Positions 16,784-25,977 of a stretch of DNA of 52,631 nt are shown in pieces. The translations under genes were made by a program, and so were the position numbers. Position 1 is the first letter of the stretch. Each line of letters begins with the position of its first letter. The stretch is from the NCBI GenBank assembly GCA_022827185.1, contig JAJDTM010000025.1:1-52631 (forward strand), read 5' to 3'. This stretch comes from Candidatus Poribacteria bacterium (lineage in GTDB: Bacteria; Poribacteria; WGA-4E; WGA-3G). The notes below the pieces were generated by a model. It was not told where the DNA came from. It saw only the letters and a program-made list of their open reading frames with translations, and did no database searches.

Positions 16784-17773
16784 ATGATCCACTGTAAAGG
16801 AAATAATGGTTTGAAACATATACTTCAATTAATTCTATCCATCGTCCTACTTTTTCCGGGTGTTACTTTCGCTGCGTTTAACGACATCGGTGTCGGCGCG
16901 AGACCCCTCGGTTTAGGTGGTGCATTCGTCGCACTTGCTGATGATAGCAACGCCGCGAACTACAACGCCGCAGGTTTAGGCTATATTGATACAATCCATA
17001 TCGGTGCTACAAGGGCGCGACGCTTCAATGGACTCATCACTTATAATAGTGTCAGCGGCATTATCCCGTTCGGGCGAATAGGTTCAATCGGAGCAAGTCT
17101 CGGTATCCTTGCAGAGGATTCTGAAATTTATCAGGAACAGACAGTACGCATCTCTTACGGCAATGCAATTTTCAAGCAGTTGGCAATCGGTGCGAATCTG
17201 AAACTCTTCGGAACCTCTTTTGACGAAGCGAACGAATTCGTCGTCGAAAACCCGTATTTTGCCCAGACCTCCAGTTCAGCCGTTTCTTTTGATTTGGGAG
17301 TGATTGTAAAACCATTCAAGAGTCTAAGCCTCGGCGCGTCCGTAGAGAATTTACTTCCCGCCGATATGAGTATCTCTGATACATCTGTTGGTGACACGCC
17401 CGTTGCCTCGATACCGCTGAACATCCGCGCAGGCTTGGCATACAGACTTGAAACCATCGCAGAGATGAGCACACAGGGTGCAGTGGTCAGCAATTTGTTG
17501 AAAGGTAGTTTAGGAACTTTCGAGGTCGCATCTCGTGATGCGGCGATTTATATACGCACAGGCGTAGAAGTCTGGTTGAATCAATCCATCGCTGTCCGCG
17601 GTGGTTACGGGTTAAAAAATGGCAGCAATTCCGCAACAACTCTCAGTTTCGGTGGAAGTGCCAAGCTCCCGATCAGTAAAACCTCCATCCAACTCGACTA
17701 CGGATTTCAGCTGCTAAGCGGGGACTTTCAGGACAATATAACACAACGATTCTCCGTCAATCTACTATTCTAA
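16784..17773 (+). CDS. PorV/PorQ-like outer-membrane barrel
   Basis: A 329-residue protein with a signal peptide (LQLILSIVLLFPGVTFA). AFNDIGVGARPLGLGGAFVALADD followed by YNAAGLG is the classic N-terminus of PorV/UPF0164-type barrels, which shuttle or anchor cargo in type IX secretion and are related to FadL-like barrels. Many amphipathic strands and a terminal Phe (FSVNLLF) fit BAM-dependent insertion. The annotated ATG gives a 10-residue basic lead; a TTG at 16811 behind AAAGGA is an equally good start and gives a cleaner signal peptide. It sits between the pcm gene and a secreted protein carrying the sorting-like C-terminus. Confidence 0.82.
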   Translation: MIHCKGNNGLKHILQLILSIVLLFPGVTFAAFNDIGVGARPLGLGGAFVALADDSNAANYNAAGLGYIDTIHIGATRARRFNGLITYNSVSGIIPFGRIGSIGASLGILAEDSEIYQEQTVRISYGNAIFKQLAIGANLKLFGTSFDEANEFVVENPYFAQTSSSAVSFDLGVIVKPFKSLSLGASVENLLPADMSISDTSVGDTPVASIPLNIRAGLAYRLETIAEMSTQGAVVSNLLKGSLGTFEVASRDAAIYIRTGVEVWLNQSIAVRGGYGLKNGSNSATTLSFGGSAKLPISKTSIQLDYGFQLLSGDFQDNITQRFSVNLLF

Positions 17774-17789
17774 AGAGAGATTTTTCCCA

Positions 17790-19187
17790 ATGAAAAACAC
17801 AGCAATTGCTTTGCTACTGACTCTTAATCTATTGATCGCCATAAACGGTTATGGTGCCGTTACCTCCGTCGGCGAGATAAACGTCGTTGGTGAAACAAAA
17901 GGTATTGTGCCTGCCAGTTCTACGGTGCCTTTGATTGTGACGCTTTTAATAGACAGATCACTTGCAGAACTGGGTGAAGAAATTAAGGTGATTGAAATAG
18001 AAATGCCAGCTGGATTCCTGACGCAATCGTCCTACTTCAAAGGTATCTTGCGGGACCAGAACCAAATCGCAGCCCGAGCTGTCGTTGCCGGTGGAAATGT
18101 CCTGCGCGTTGAACTGGCAGATTTGATTGTTGATACCCAGAATTCGAGATACGACATTACCTTTGACTGCCAGACACCGAACACTGTCACCTTAGAGGCA
18201 ATATTCAGAGTGCGCTTGCGCAATCTTGATGACGCGCCTATTGGTGAGTATATTCGAGGCAGACCAGCAGACGGAAAGCTCAACAACGACGATTTTACAT
18301 TACAGGTAATTCCAAATGTACCACCTGACCCTGTTATAGGCTTTACGGCTGAAGCTGACACAACCGGCGAAAATGATGTGACGCTCCGCTGGCAGAAATC
18401 GGATGACCCGGATGTCAACGGTTACCTCATCTACAGAGACAAGGAAAATCCTATTAATGTCAAAGACCGTTCCTCGACTACATTTCGTGAGGTGAACGTT
18501 TTCCCAGGCGATCATACATATCAGATTACCGCTTATAAAACACTTTTCTTGCAATCGGAACGTTCCGCAATACAGATTGTGACCGTATCAGAGGATACTG
18601 CCGCGCCCCAACCACCAATGATGCTCAACATTACCACCTCAAGCGACGGCGTGGAAATTACGTGGAAACCGAGTGTCAGTCGTGATGTAATAACGTATCA
18701 AGTTCAGTTCAGTGCATCAGGAACCGGTGAACTCCAACCGCTTCCTGATGGCGAGATAGGAGCAAAACCAGAGGACGAACTTACAGGATATATATTTATT
18801 GATAGCCAAACATTGTCTATAGGCAGTTTTACTTATGCGGTCATCGCAATTGACGAAGCGGGTAACGAATCCGAATCAATACAGAAAAAGCTGCGTATCT
18901 TTAATAAACCGTATCCAAATCCGTTTACGCCACTCTCTGCAGATGAAGATTTCAATCAGGTTGTATTCCCCGCGCGTGCGATTGAGGATGCTTCGGGCGA
19001 ATTCACAGTGCACATCTACGACATTGATGGAATGCTTGTTAAGTCCTTAACGGCACTGCCCGGTGAAACGAAATTGACATGGGACGGTCGCGATGAAGTA
19101 GGCGAAATTGTGGAAAGTGGTGTTTATGTCTACCAACTTCAGGTAGGCGAAAGTTTTAAAACAGGGACGGTAGTCGTTGCCAAATAA
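17790..19187 (+). CDS. Secreted fibronectin-III protein with FlgD/type-IX-like C-terminal domain
   Basis: A 465-residue exported protein: signal peptide (residues 1-23, ending near GYGA) and an N-terminal beta domain (about 25-165). Two fibronectin type III-like domains follow, about 170-265 (GENDVTLRWQKSDDPDVNGYLIYRD) and about 270-375 (VEITWKPSVSRDVITYQVQF). The last 85 residues match the FlgD Ig-like/type IX sorting family (KPYPNPFTP, TWDGRDEVGEIVESGVYVYQLQ). It lies 17 bp after the PorV-like gene, so transcription is surely shared. I infer a PorV-dependent cargo or surface adhesin; function is not proven. Confidence 0.78.
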   Translation: MKNTAIALLLTLNLLIAINGYGAVTSVGEINVVGETKGIVPASSTVPLIVTLLIDRSLAELGEEIKVIEIEMPAGFLTQSSYFKGILRDQNQIAARAVVAGGNVLRVELADLIVDTQNSRYDITFDCQTPNTVTLEAIFRVRLRNLDDAPIGEYIRGRPADGKLNNDDFTLQVIPNVPPDPVIGFTAEADTTGENDVTLRWQKSDDPDVNGYLIYRDKENPINVKDRSSTTFREVNVFPGDHTYQITAYKTLFLQSERSAIQIVTVSEDTAAPQPPMMLNITTSSDGVEITWKPSVSRDVITYQVQFSASGTGELQPLPDGEIGAKPEDELTGYIFIDSQTLSIGSFTYAVIAIDEAGNESESIQKKLRIFNKPYPNPFTPLSADEDFNQVVFPARAIEDASGEFTVHIYDIDGMLVKSLTALPGETKLTWDGRDEVGEIVESGVYVYQLQVGESFKTGTVVVAK

Positions 19188-19211
19188 CACGGTTCTGAAT
19201 TCAAAAAACTG

Positions 19212-19241
19212 TTGACTTAATTCTCAATTCAAGGTTATATT
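19212..19241 (+). promoter_or_regulatory. Candidate promoter for the Ycf48-like gene
   Basis: TTGACT at 19212-19217, an 18-nt spacer, TATATT at 19236-19241, which runs into a TATAAT. Transcription would begin near 19250, giving a leader of about 130 nt. Confidence 0.55.
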
Positions 19242-19380
19242 ATAATTTTAATTAATTGTGACAAATTTCTGGCTTGTTAAGCCGCATTAAATTTTTATAG
19301 CAGCAAGTTTTTAGAAACCTACAAACGCTATCAAAAAGCACCTGCTGTTAATCTAACATTAAAAAGGAGACACAATAACA

Positions 19381-20424
19381 ATGAACAGGTTTGAGTCACG
19401 CCCATCATGGCGGATAACCCTACTCGCAATCGCTGGTATGTTAGCAATCGTTTTACCGGCGGCAGGAAATTTGAATATTTTACAAGAACGCGACCCAGAG
19501 ATTAGGGATTACATGTCCATCGTTTTTACGAGCGAACAAAATGGATGGGTAGTCGGTGTTTCACCGTTTGAATTAGACTATCCCGGTTTTGTCGGATATA
19601 CAGCAGATGGTGGCAAAACATGGAACAAAGTCGAGATTGATATTGATGCCCAACTCGCCAGCCTCTATTTTCTCGATGACAAGCACGGTTGGGCAATTGG
19701 TGAAAAGGGGAAAATTGTCGCCACAACTAACGGTAAAGATTGGGAACTACAAACGAGTAAAGTTGACAACCCACTTAGAGGGATCTACTTCGTTAATAAG
19801 GATGTAGGATTCGCTGTCGGTGCGAACGATACCATCCTCTCAACGACAACGGGCGGACGGGCTTGGAAGGTTCTTAAAGGTGGGGTAATCGGTGCTGTTG
19901 GCGATGATGAAGCAACAATGTACAGTGCTATTCAGTTCATTGACGAATCCACAGGTTGGATCGCTGGTGTCCACGTCGTCCCACAGGTGAGTCAAAATAG
20001 CGTAATTCAGAAAACAACAGATGGCGGACAGAGTTGGGTGTCACAAGAGACTGGCGCGGAAGATGTGCTTCAAGACATCTTTTTCTTAGATGATAAGCAC
20101 GGCTGGGCGGTCGGTGAGAACGGTCTTATTCTTCACACCAGTAACGGTGGTGAAAGATGGGCAGCGCAGATGAGCGGCACTGAAGAAACACTGAGAAGCA
20201 TCCGATTCGCTGATAAATATATGGGCTGGGCAGTCGGTGGAGAACTCGGTGTCGGCGTGATTGTACGAACCAATAACGGTGGTAAGGATTGGGAAGTCCA
20301 GGACTTGGGTGATCTCAAGGCAGGCATGTTAGAGGTTGGGAAGATCCAATTGAACAGCGTCTTTATTTTAGGCAAACAGGTCTGGTTAGCAGGCGGAAAC
20401 GGTGTGATCTTGCAAGGAAAATAA
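19381..20424 (+). CDS. Ycf48-like secreted beta-propeller
   Basis: A 347-residue exported protein with a signal peptide (residues 1-28). Seven propeller blades are marked by variants of the H-G-W-A-V-G signature (NGWVVG, HGWAIG, VGFAVG, TGWIAG, HGWAVG, MGWAVG, QVWLAG), most followed by TxDGGxxW or NNGGxxW segments. This is the architecture of the Ycf48/HCF136 and BNR-like families, which act as assembly or scaffold proteins. AAGGAGA sits about 10 nt before the ATG. No chlorophyll genes are nearby, so a photosynthetic role is not implied. It may assist folding of secreted proteins from the neighbouring envelope block; that is inference. Confidence 0.85.
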   Translation: MNRFESRPSWRITLLAIAGMLAIVLPAAGNLNILQERDPEIRDYMSIVFTSEQNGWVVGVSPFELDYPGFVGYTADGGKTWNKVEIDIDAQLASLYFLDDKHGWAIGEKGKIVATTNGKDWELQTSKVDNPLRGIYFVNKDVGFAVGANDTILSTTTGGRAWKVLKGGVIGAVGDDEATMYSAIQFIDESTGWIAGVHVVPQVSQNSVIQKTTDGGQSWVSQETGAEDVLQDIFFLDDKHGWAVGENGLILHTSNGGERWAAQMSGTEETLRSIRFADKYMGWAVGGELGVGVIVRTNNGGKDWEVQDLGDLKAGMLEVGKIQLNSVFILGKQVWLAGGNGVILQGK

Positions 20425-20503
20425 ATTGCTTGTCCGCTGATTACGCCCGGCTACCGAAAGTCGAACAACTCATATTCAGTTATCAGCAAAATGGTTACGG
20501 GAC

Positions 20504-20509
20504 GGAGGT
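20504..20509 (+). promoter_or_regulatory. GGAGGT ribosome binding site fixing a TTG start
   Basis: GGAGGT lies 6 nt before the TTG at 20516. The next ATG in frame is at 20543, which is too far from this site. Confidence 0.8.
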
Positions 20510-20515
20510 ATAATT

Positions 20516-21688
20516 TTGGAAACATCCACATTCGCAACGCGGATGAGTCGATTGGGAACAGAATCCGCATTTGAGGTACTTGCCAAAGCCAAACAACTTG
20601 AGGCGCAAGGCAAAGACATCATCCACTTAGAAATCGGACAACCTGATTTCCCAACACCGATTAATATTATTGAGGCAGCTTACAAAGCGATGAAGGACGG
20701 GCATACTGGTTATTGTCCATCTGCGGGCGTACCAGCGTTTCGAGAGGTTGTCGCAGCGCATATAACAGAAACGCGAGGCATTACAATACACCCAGACGAG
20801 GTCACCGTAACCCCTGGCGCGAAGCCGATCATTTTCTTTACTATCCTCGCTTTAATAGATGATGGCGATGAAGTGATTTATCCTGAACCGGGCTTCCCTG
20901 TTTATGAATCTGTTATTGACTTCATCGGCGGAAAAGCGGTGCCCTTACCGCTTCGCGAGGAGGTTGATTTCCGGTTCCGACTCAGCGATCTTGCAGATGC
21001 AATTTCTGATCGGACAAAACTCCTGATCCTCAACTCACCGCAGAATCCGACAGGCGGCACGCTCACTTCTGAAGACCTCGAAGCTATTGCTGAACTCGCT
21101 CAGAAACACAATTTTTATGTCCTGACAGACGAAGTTTACTCTCGCATTCTCTACGAGGGTAAACACCACAGCGTTCTCAGCCTCCCCGGTATGAAGGAAC
21201 GGACAATTCTGATCGAAGGACACTCCAAAACCTACGCAATGACAGGATGGCGGTTGGGGTATGGGATCGCTCCCCAACCCATCGCTGATAAAATTACGCA
21301 GCTAACTATTAACTCAAACTCCTGTACGGCTACCTTCACACAACTCGCGGGGATAGAGGCACTCACAGGACCGCAAATCTTTGTGACGGAAATGGTCGCA
21401 GAATTTCAGAAACGGCGTGATGCAATTGTAGATGGACTGAATGCCATTGACGGGATCAGTTGTATTAAGCCCCTCGGCTCATTTTATGTGTTTCCGAATG
21501 TAACGCAATTACCCCTTTCATGTGAGGCACTTGCCGATTACATCATGGAAGAGGCAGATGTCGCACTTTTACCAGGAACCGCCTTCGGTCAGTACGGTGA
21601 TGGTTACCTACGGCTTTCGTACGCCAATTCGTTAGAAAATATCCAAGAGGCATTGGGCAGAATCGAAACTGCTATTTCAAAATTGTAG
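20516..21688 (+). CDS. Class I PLP aminotransferase (aspartate-type)
   Basis: A 390-residue fold-type I enzyme beginning with a TTG codon behind a strong GGAGGT. The N-terminal IIHLEIGQPDFPTPINIIEAA is the family's substrate-binding loop. SPQNPTGGTLTSEDLEAI holds the Asn, Tyr-type contacts to the cofactor phosphate. DEVYSRILYEG carries the Asp that binds the pyridine ring nitrogen. GHSKTYAMTGWRLGY carries the Schiff-base Lys and the Arg-type phosphate contacts. Length and layout match aspartate or aromatic aminotransferases. Homoserine kinase follows 99 bp downstream, so the pair may serve aspartate-family amino acids; exact substrate specificity is not resolved. Confidence 0.9.
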   Translation: METSTFATRMSRLGTESAFEVLAKAKQLEAQGKDIIHLEIGQPDFPTPINIIEAAYKAMKDGHTGYCPSAGVPAFREVVAAHITETRGITIHPDEVTVTPGAKPIIFFTILALIDDGDEVIYPEPGFPVYESVIDFIGGKAVPLPLREEVDFRFRLSDLADAISDRTKLLILNSPQNPTGGTLTSEDLEAIAELAQKHNFYVLTDEVYSRILYEGKHHSVLSLPGMKERTILIEGHSKTYAMTGWRLGYGIAPQPIADKITQLTINSNSCTATFTQLAGIEALTGPQIFVTEMVAEFQKRRDAIVDGLNAIDGISCIKPLGSFYVFPNVTQLPLSCEALADYIMEEADVALLPGTAFGQYGDGYLRLSYANSLENIQEALGRIETAISKL

Positions 21689-21787
21689 CACTTTTCAGAG
21701 TTAGCAGTCATCAGCAGTTATTAGTAAGGAAATTCGTATCTGCTTACTATAGTTGAATACTGACAACCAATCACGGGAATTTCTTGT

Positions 21788-22717
21788 ATGCCTCGTATTT
21801 TTAACCAAAAAGTTACCGCACGTATTCCAGCAAGTACAACAAACCTCGGGCCCGGGTTTGACGTGCTTGGGCTTGCCCTCCAACTCTACAGCAAAGTTAC
21901 GCTGGAAACCATTGAAACCGACACGCAAGTCGTTGTTAGCGGTGTAGACGCTGACAAAATACCGAGTACGCCGGAGCATATCGCATTTCAAGCAGTAGAA
22001 CTCGTCTTCGACCGAAGTGATACCAAACGTCCAAAAGGCTTCAAATTGCACATAGAGAATGGCATACCTGCGATTCGTGGATTGGGCGGCAGTGGCACGG
22101 CGATTCTTGGTGGGTTACTCACGGCGAATGTGCTGTGCAGCTCTCCATTTTCTGACATAGAACTCCTCAACTTTGCAACAGAATTAGAGGGGCATCCGGA
22201 CAATGTTGCCGCCTCGTTGTATGGTGGCATCGTTGTATCGGCGCAGGAGAATGCACAAGTACATACCGTTCGATTGGAGTGTCCATCAGTGCTTTCAGTG
22301 GTGCTTGCAATTCCGGATTTTCCATTATCAACAGAACAAGCGCGCGGGGTGCTGCCTACATCAGTAGGTTTCGCCGATGCAATATATAATACGAGTCGAA
22401 GTACCCTGTTAATTGCCAGTATTGCCACCGGTCAATTCGAGATGTTACGCGTCGCTATGAAAGATAGGTTGCATCAGCCGTACCGCGCCTCACTGATTCC
22501 AGGATTTGATGATGTCGCAAAAGCCGCTACCACTGCCGGCGCGCTCAGTGTTGCTTTGAGCGGCGCGGGACCGACGGTCGCAGCCTATTGTTTAGATCAT
22601 ACACATCAGGTGGCTGCACGGATGCAGTCTGCTTTCAAAAAACATCAGATTGCGTCTGATATTAAAATTCTCAAGCCGGATGCTGATGGCGCAAGTGTTC
22701 ACATTGAGAATATCTGA
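21788..22717 (+). CDS. thrB: Homoserine kinase
   Basis: A 309-residue GHMP kinase phosphorylating homoserine in threonine synthesis. ARIPASTTNLGPGFDVLGLAL is the typical N-terminus. PAIRGLGGSGTAILGGLL is the ATP-binding GLGxS motif (here GLGGSGT, with the final S/T position intact). HPDNVAASLYGG and LSGAGPTVAAY complete the GHMP pattern. Start: ATG at 21788, no clear Shine-Dalgarno; the sequence ahead is worn TCAGTTA-type repeat DNA. Threonine synthase and homoserine dehydrogenase are not in the window. Confidence 0.92.
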   Translation: MPRIFNQKVTARIPASTTNLGPGFDVLGLALQLYSKVTLETIETDTQVVVSGVDADKIPSTPEHIAFQAVELVFDRSDTKRPKGFKLHIENGIPAIRGLGGSGTAILGGLLTANVLCSSPFSDIELLNFATELEGHPDNVAASLYGGIVVSAQENAQVHTVRLECPSVLSVVLAIPDFPLSTEQARGVLPTSVGFADAIYNTSRSTLLIASIATGQFEMLRVAMKDRLHQPYRASLIPGFDDVAKAATTAGALSVALSGAGPTVAAYCLDHTHQVAARMQSAFKKHQIASDIKILKPDADGASVHIENI

Positions 22718-22787
22718 CAATTAACAATTAAACATTGATTTGCTAACTATCGTCTAAGAAATGTTAGGTTAGAAATTATTTCTTGTT

Positions 22788-22879
22788 AGGACTTACGCAG
22801 CCCCACTGCAGTCGGGGTTTCAAACCCCGACTGCAGAGTGCGTCGGATGTCCGTTATCATGGAAAAATACGTAAGTCCT
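22788..22879. repeat. MITE, family A copy 3
   Basis: A 92-bp element with ends AGGACTTACGCA and ACGTAAGTCCT, the best preserved of the family. Interior CTGCAGTCGGGG/CCCCGACTGCAG palindrome followed by a TTATCATGG block, as in copies 1 and 2. It sits 34 bp before the degenerate P-type-ATPase gene. Confidence 0.9.
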
Positions 22880-22912
22880 ACTTATAACTGAACACTGAAA
22901 ACCGATAAAAAG

Positions 22913-25780
22913 ATGTCAAATTTTCATACAGAAAACATTGCATCAATACTGAACAAATTCGACGCTAATATGGACCAAGGGTTGAGCGCGGAGGCTCTTG
23001 GAAAAGCGAGAGCGCGGTATGGCAAGAACGAGTTTGGTTCGGAAGAAAATGCCTTTCCCCTTAAGATATTTCTGGAACCGCTGTTGACATGGCGCATTAT
23101 CGTCTTAGCACTTACGACAGCTATTCTGATTGTTTCTTTTATCAACGGCGCGAGTAGCATTAGTCTTCATACAGCAGGTCTTGTTGGAGTAGTTTTGGTG
23201 ATTCATGTCGCGTATGCTTGGACAACGGAATACCGTATTCGCAATCGTGATGCCAGCATCAACAAACTCATGGTGCATAATATCAAAGTCATTCGGCAAG
23301 GGAAACTTGAAAAATGTGCACCCGAAGACATCGTACCCGGCGATTTACTCTCGTTCACTGCGGGAGACTACGTGCCTGCTGATGCCAGAATTATTGAATC
23401 TGAAGGGCTTACGATCGACGAATCCGCACTCTTTGGAGCGGAAGGGCCTGTAGAAAAAACAAGCGTGGATATTCCTGATCCTGCTTTACCTCCAGAAAAA
23501 CAGAAAAATATGGCGTTCGGTGGGACGTACGTTGTAGCGGGACATGGAGCCGCAATTGTCGTAAAGACAGGAAAACAGATAGAAATATGGAAACAGCGTC
23601 AGAATGCACGTCCGATGCCTATAGCGAATACCTTCGCTGAAAACGAGATAGGGGACTTACAGACGGTTATAAAGATAACAGGTATGAGCGTCGCGGCGGT
23701 AGCTGTAGCAATCGCATGGTGGTTTGAATACCAGAATCAGATTACCGATTGGGAGTCCTTAATCCATCTCGGCATGCTATTCGCTGTTGCTTCCGCACCA
23801 CACGATGTGATTAGATTGCTCCGATTGTCATTTTCTAAGCATGCCCAAAAATTGATGGAAAAAGGGGTCACGTTACGTAATTCACGCAGTCTTGAGAAAT
23901 TGAGTCGCATTACCACTTTTTGTGCAAATGAAAATGGACTTGCTACTACACGAGCGCTAACGATCTCTAACCTTTTCGTTGATGAACAACTCGTTGATGG
24001 CAATACGTGGCAAACATGGTTGGATACCCTGAAGGATCTTACGCCTACAGAACGACAAAAAGCGGTCGAAGCGATACCGCCTGGTGGAAAAATTCCACAA
24101 GGTGCCCCGCACTTGATATTCATTGCTGGTCTCGGTACCTCTGGCGGTCACAGTGTGGACGACACGGTTACTTCCAATATCGCAACAACTTCAGAAGCCA
24201 CAGGCAACGAGGTAGTGCCTTCACCGCAAGTTACCATCCAAAAGAACATGGAAAGCCTCGGCTATCAACTCGATAGTGTCAAAACTAAACTGCCTTTGGT
24301 GGATGCATATCCTTCGACGCGTACCTACGGATACCAGATGCAGGTGTTTGAGTCAGCACCCGAAGACTATCTCAATATCATTTTTGGAGACGCACGGATA
24401 ATACTTAATACCTGCGGTTCAGTACTCATTAAGGGAGAAATTACCCCGCTGCTTGACGACAAGCACGAGATGTACCATGAAATCATAGACTATCTGCTCA
24501 ATACCAAAGCTCAGGTCTATGGGGTTGCTTTTCATTCCTCTGATGTTATTCTGAAACCACAGGAGATGGAAAATAATCCTATTTTTTTAGGATTTATGGC
24601 TTTCTCGGTCAGCAATGACGAAGAGACGAAAACGATTTTGAAATCCAGTCTTGACACGGGTCTTAAAATTATCCTCATCTCCGAGGGTAAAGAGCAAGAA
24701 ACTGTTGATATGGCAAAAGATCTCGGTCTTATTCACAACCGGAAAGCAGTGGCATCAAGAGAAGAACTTGAAGCAGTCCCGCGTGAACAAATCGACAATG
24801 AGACAGCAAAGTGGCTCGCTTATTCGCAGCCGACATGGGAACAGCGCCGGAATATTGTGCTGAGTTTGAAACGTCAAGGGCATGCCATAGGGTTTTTGGG
24901 GCAAAATAGAACCGATCTACGCGCCATGACCGTTTCGGATATCACCCTTGCAAACAACACGCATGCATCACACGTTGTGCAAGCTGCAGCCCATGGGCTA
25001 ATTAGCAGTAAAGGTTTTCAATCTGTAAGGGATGCACTGCTTCATGCCCGCGAGGCATACCATAATGCAGCCGGCTTTCTACGTTGGAATTTTTCCTGTA
25101 CACTCTCGCTACTCCTTACGCTCACCATCGGGACAGTGCTACACTATCTCTATAAAATGCCGATGCCCTTGACATTAACGCAAATAATTTGGGTGCAATT
25201 TCTTTCAACCTTACTACCATCATTCGGTATAGGCACAGAACACATATTTGCTGATGAAAAACACCATCGACCGACCCTCTTTTCGAGGGCGCGTTTTTTC
25301 TCTAAAACGACAGGCGTAGACATTATTTGCCGGTCCGTGACTATCAGTCTAATGACAATCATTCCGTTCTTCTTTATGTTGTGGCGTTCCCCTGCTTTGT
25401 CGGACACACTCGGCGTTTCGACCCTAATGAGAGGGGTGTTTTCAAGCGGAGATGTTGGAACTTTAAGTTCCCCCGATATTGCGATCGCACGCACAGTTGT
25501 ATGCACGACACTCATCTTCACACAGTTGGCTACATGCTGGCAAACGCTACGCTATCCATGGGAATCACTATTTCAAAGAATGTTCGCGAATTCTCGGTTT
25601 ATTATCATCTCGATCATCGTTATTGCACTTCACTTGACAACGCTCTATGTTGAACCTGTCGCGCAGTTATTAGGGATGGCACCCCTTAAATGGGAATGGC
25701 AATGGACACTGCTGTTTAGCTTGACATTGTTCCTACTGCCGCTAAACCTGGCAATAAATGTGCATCCAGACGACGATTAA
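22913..25780 (+). CDS. Degenerate P-type-ATPase-like membrane protein (pseudo-ATPase)
   Basis: A 955-residue protein with the complete P-type layout: N-terminal actuator arm (KARARYGKNEF), TM1-2 (about 60-103), an actuator domain (LEKCAPEDIVPGDLLSFTAGD, IDESALFG), TM3-4 (253-300), phosphorylation and nucleotide domains (330-700), and TM5-10 (722-950). Every catalytic motif is replaced. TGES is now FGAE (174-177). The TM4 PEGL region is APHD (295-298). The phosphorylated Asp of DKTGT is Asn339 in CANENGLATT. TGD is SEG (590-592). The KGAPE-like site lacks Lys. GDGVNDAP is GQNRTDLR (663-670). The frame is open throughout, with normal codon use, so it is a maintained pseudoenzyme rather than decay. 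A non-transporting or sensor role is inferred. Confidence 0.82.
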   Translation: MSNFHTENIASILNKFDANMDQGLSAEALGKARARYGKNEFGSEENAFPLKIFLEPLLTWRIIVLALTTAILIVSFINGASSISLHTAGLVGVVLVIHVAYAWTTEYRIRNRDASINKLMVHNIKVIRQGKLEKCAPEDIVPGDLLSFTAGDYVPADARIIESEGLTIDESALFGAEGPVEKTSVDIPDPALPPEKQKNMAFGGTYVVAGHGAAIVVKTGKQIEIWKQRQNARPMPIANTFAENEIGDLQTVIKITGMSVAAVAVAIAWWFEYQNQITDWESLIHLGMLFAVASAPHDVIRLLRLSFSKHAQKLMEKGVTLRNSRSLEKLSRITTFCANENGLATTRALTISNLFVDEQLVDGNTWQTWLDTLKDLTPTERQKAVEAIPPGGKIPQGAPHLIFIAGLGTSGGHSVDDTVTSNIATTSEATGNEVVPSPQVTIQKNMESLGYQLDSVKTKLPLVDAYPSTRTYGYQMQVFESAPEDYLNIIFGDARIILNTCGSVLIKGEITPLLDDKHEMYHEIIDYLLNTKAQVYGVAFHSSDVILKPQEMENNPIFLGFMAFSVSNDEETKTILKSSLDTGLKIILISEGKEQETVDMAKDLGLIHNRKAVASREELEAVPREQIDNETAKWLAYSQPTWEQRRNIVLSLKRQGHAIGFLGQNRTDLRAMTVSDITLANNTHASHVVQAAAHGLISSKGFQSVRDALLHAREAYHNAAGFLRWNFSCTLSLLLTLTIGTVLHYLYKMPMPLTLTQIIWVQFLSTLLPSFGIGTEHIFADEKHHRPTLFSRARFFSKTTGVDIICRSVTISLMTIIPFFFMLWRSPALSDTLGVSTLMRGVFSSGDVGTLSSPDIAIARTVVCTTLIFTQLATCWQTLRYPWESLFQRMFANSRFIIISIIVIALHLTTLYVEPVAQLLGMAPLKWEWQWTLLFSLTLFLLPLNLAINVHPDDD

Positions 25781-25790
25781 GAACGGATAT

Positions 25791-25972
25791 TATAGTGAAT
25801 TCCAAAAACACCTATACATTTACAACATTCCAAGTTCCCCCTGATAAGGATTTACAACATTCCAAGTTCCCCCTGATAAGGATTTACAACATTCCAAGTT
25901 CCCCCTGATAAGGGGGGTTAGGGGGGTTTGGTCTTCAGCAAGAATGTATAAGTAATTACAAAATTCACTATA
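25791..25972. mobile_element. IS630-related MITE with tandem-repeat interior
   Basis: A 182-bp element bounded by TATAGTGAATT and AATTCACTATA, with TA at each outer edge as expected for IS630-type insertion. Similarity of the two ends extends about 30 bp inward (both contain TATACATT). The ends also match the IS630 end at 123-139. The interior holds three perfect 32-bp units from 25819, then a GGGGGGTTAGGGGGG tract. No coding capacity. Confidence 0.85.
25819..25914 (+). repeat. Three tandem 32-bp units inside the MITE
   Basis: Units begin at 25819, 25851 and 25883, each starting TTTACAACATTCCAAG and carrying CCCCCTGATAAGG, a motif shared with the repeats at 30933-31015 and 42220-42251. Units are nearly identical, so expansion is recent. 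No spacers, so not CRISPR. Confidence 0.9.
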
Positions 25973-25977
25973 AACGG

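Noticed and set aside
25819..25914. Possible CRISPR array
   Set aside because: Three identical units of 32 bp directly abut, with no spacers, and they lie inside a mini-transposon.
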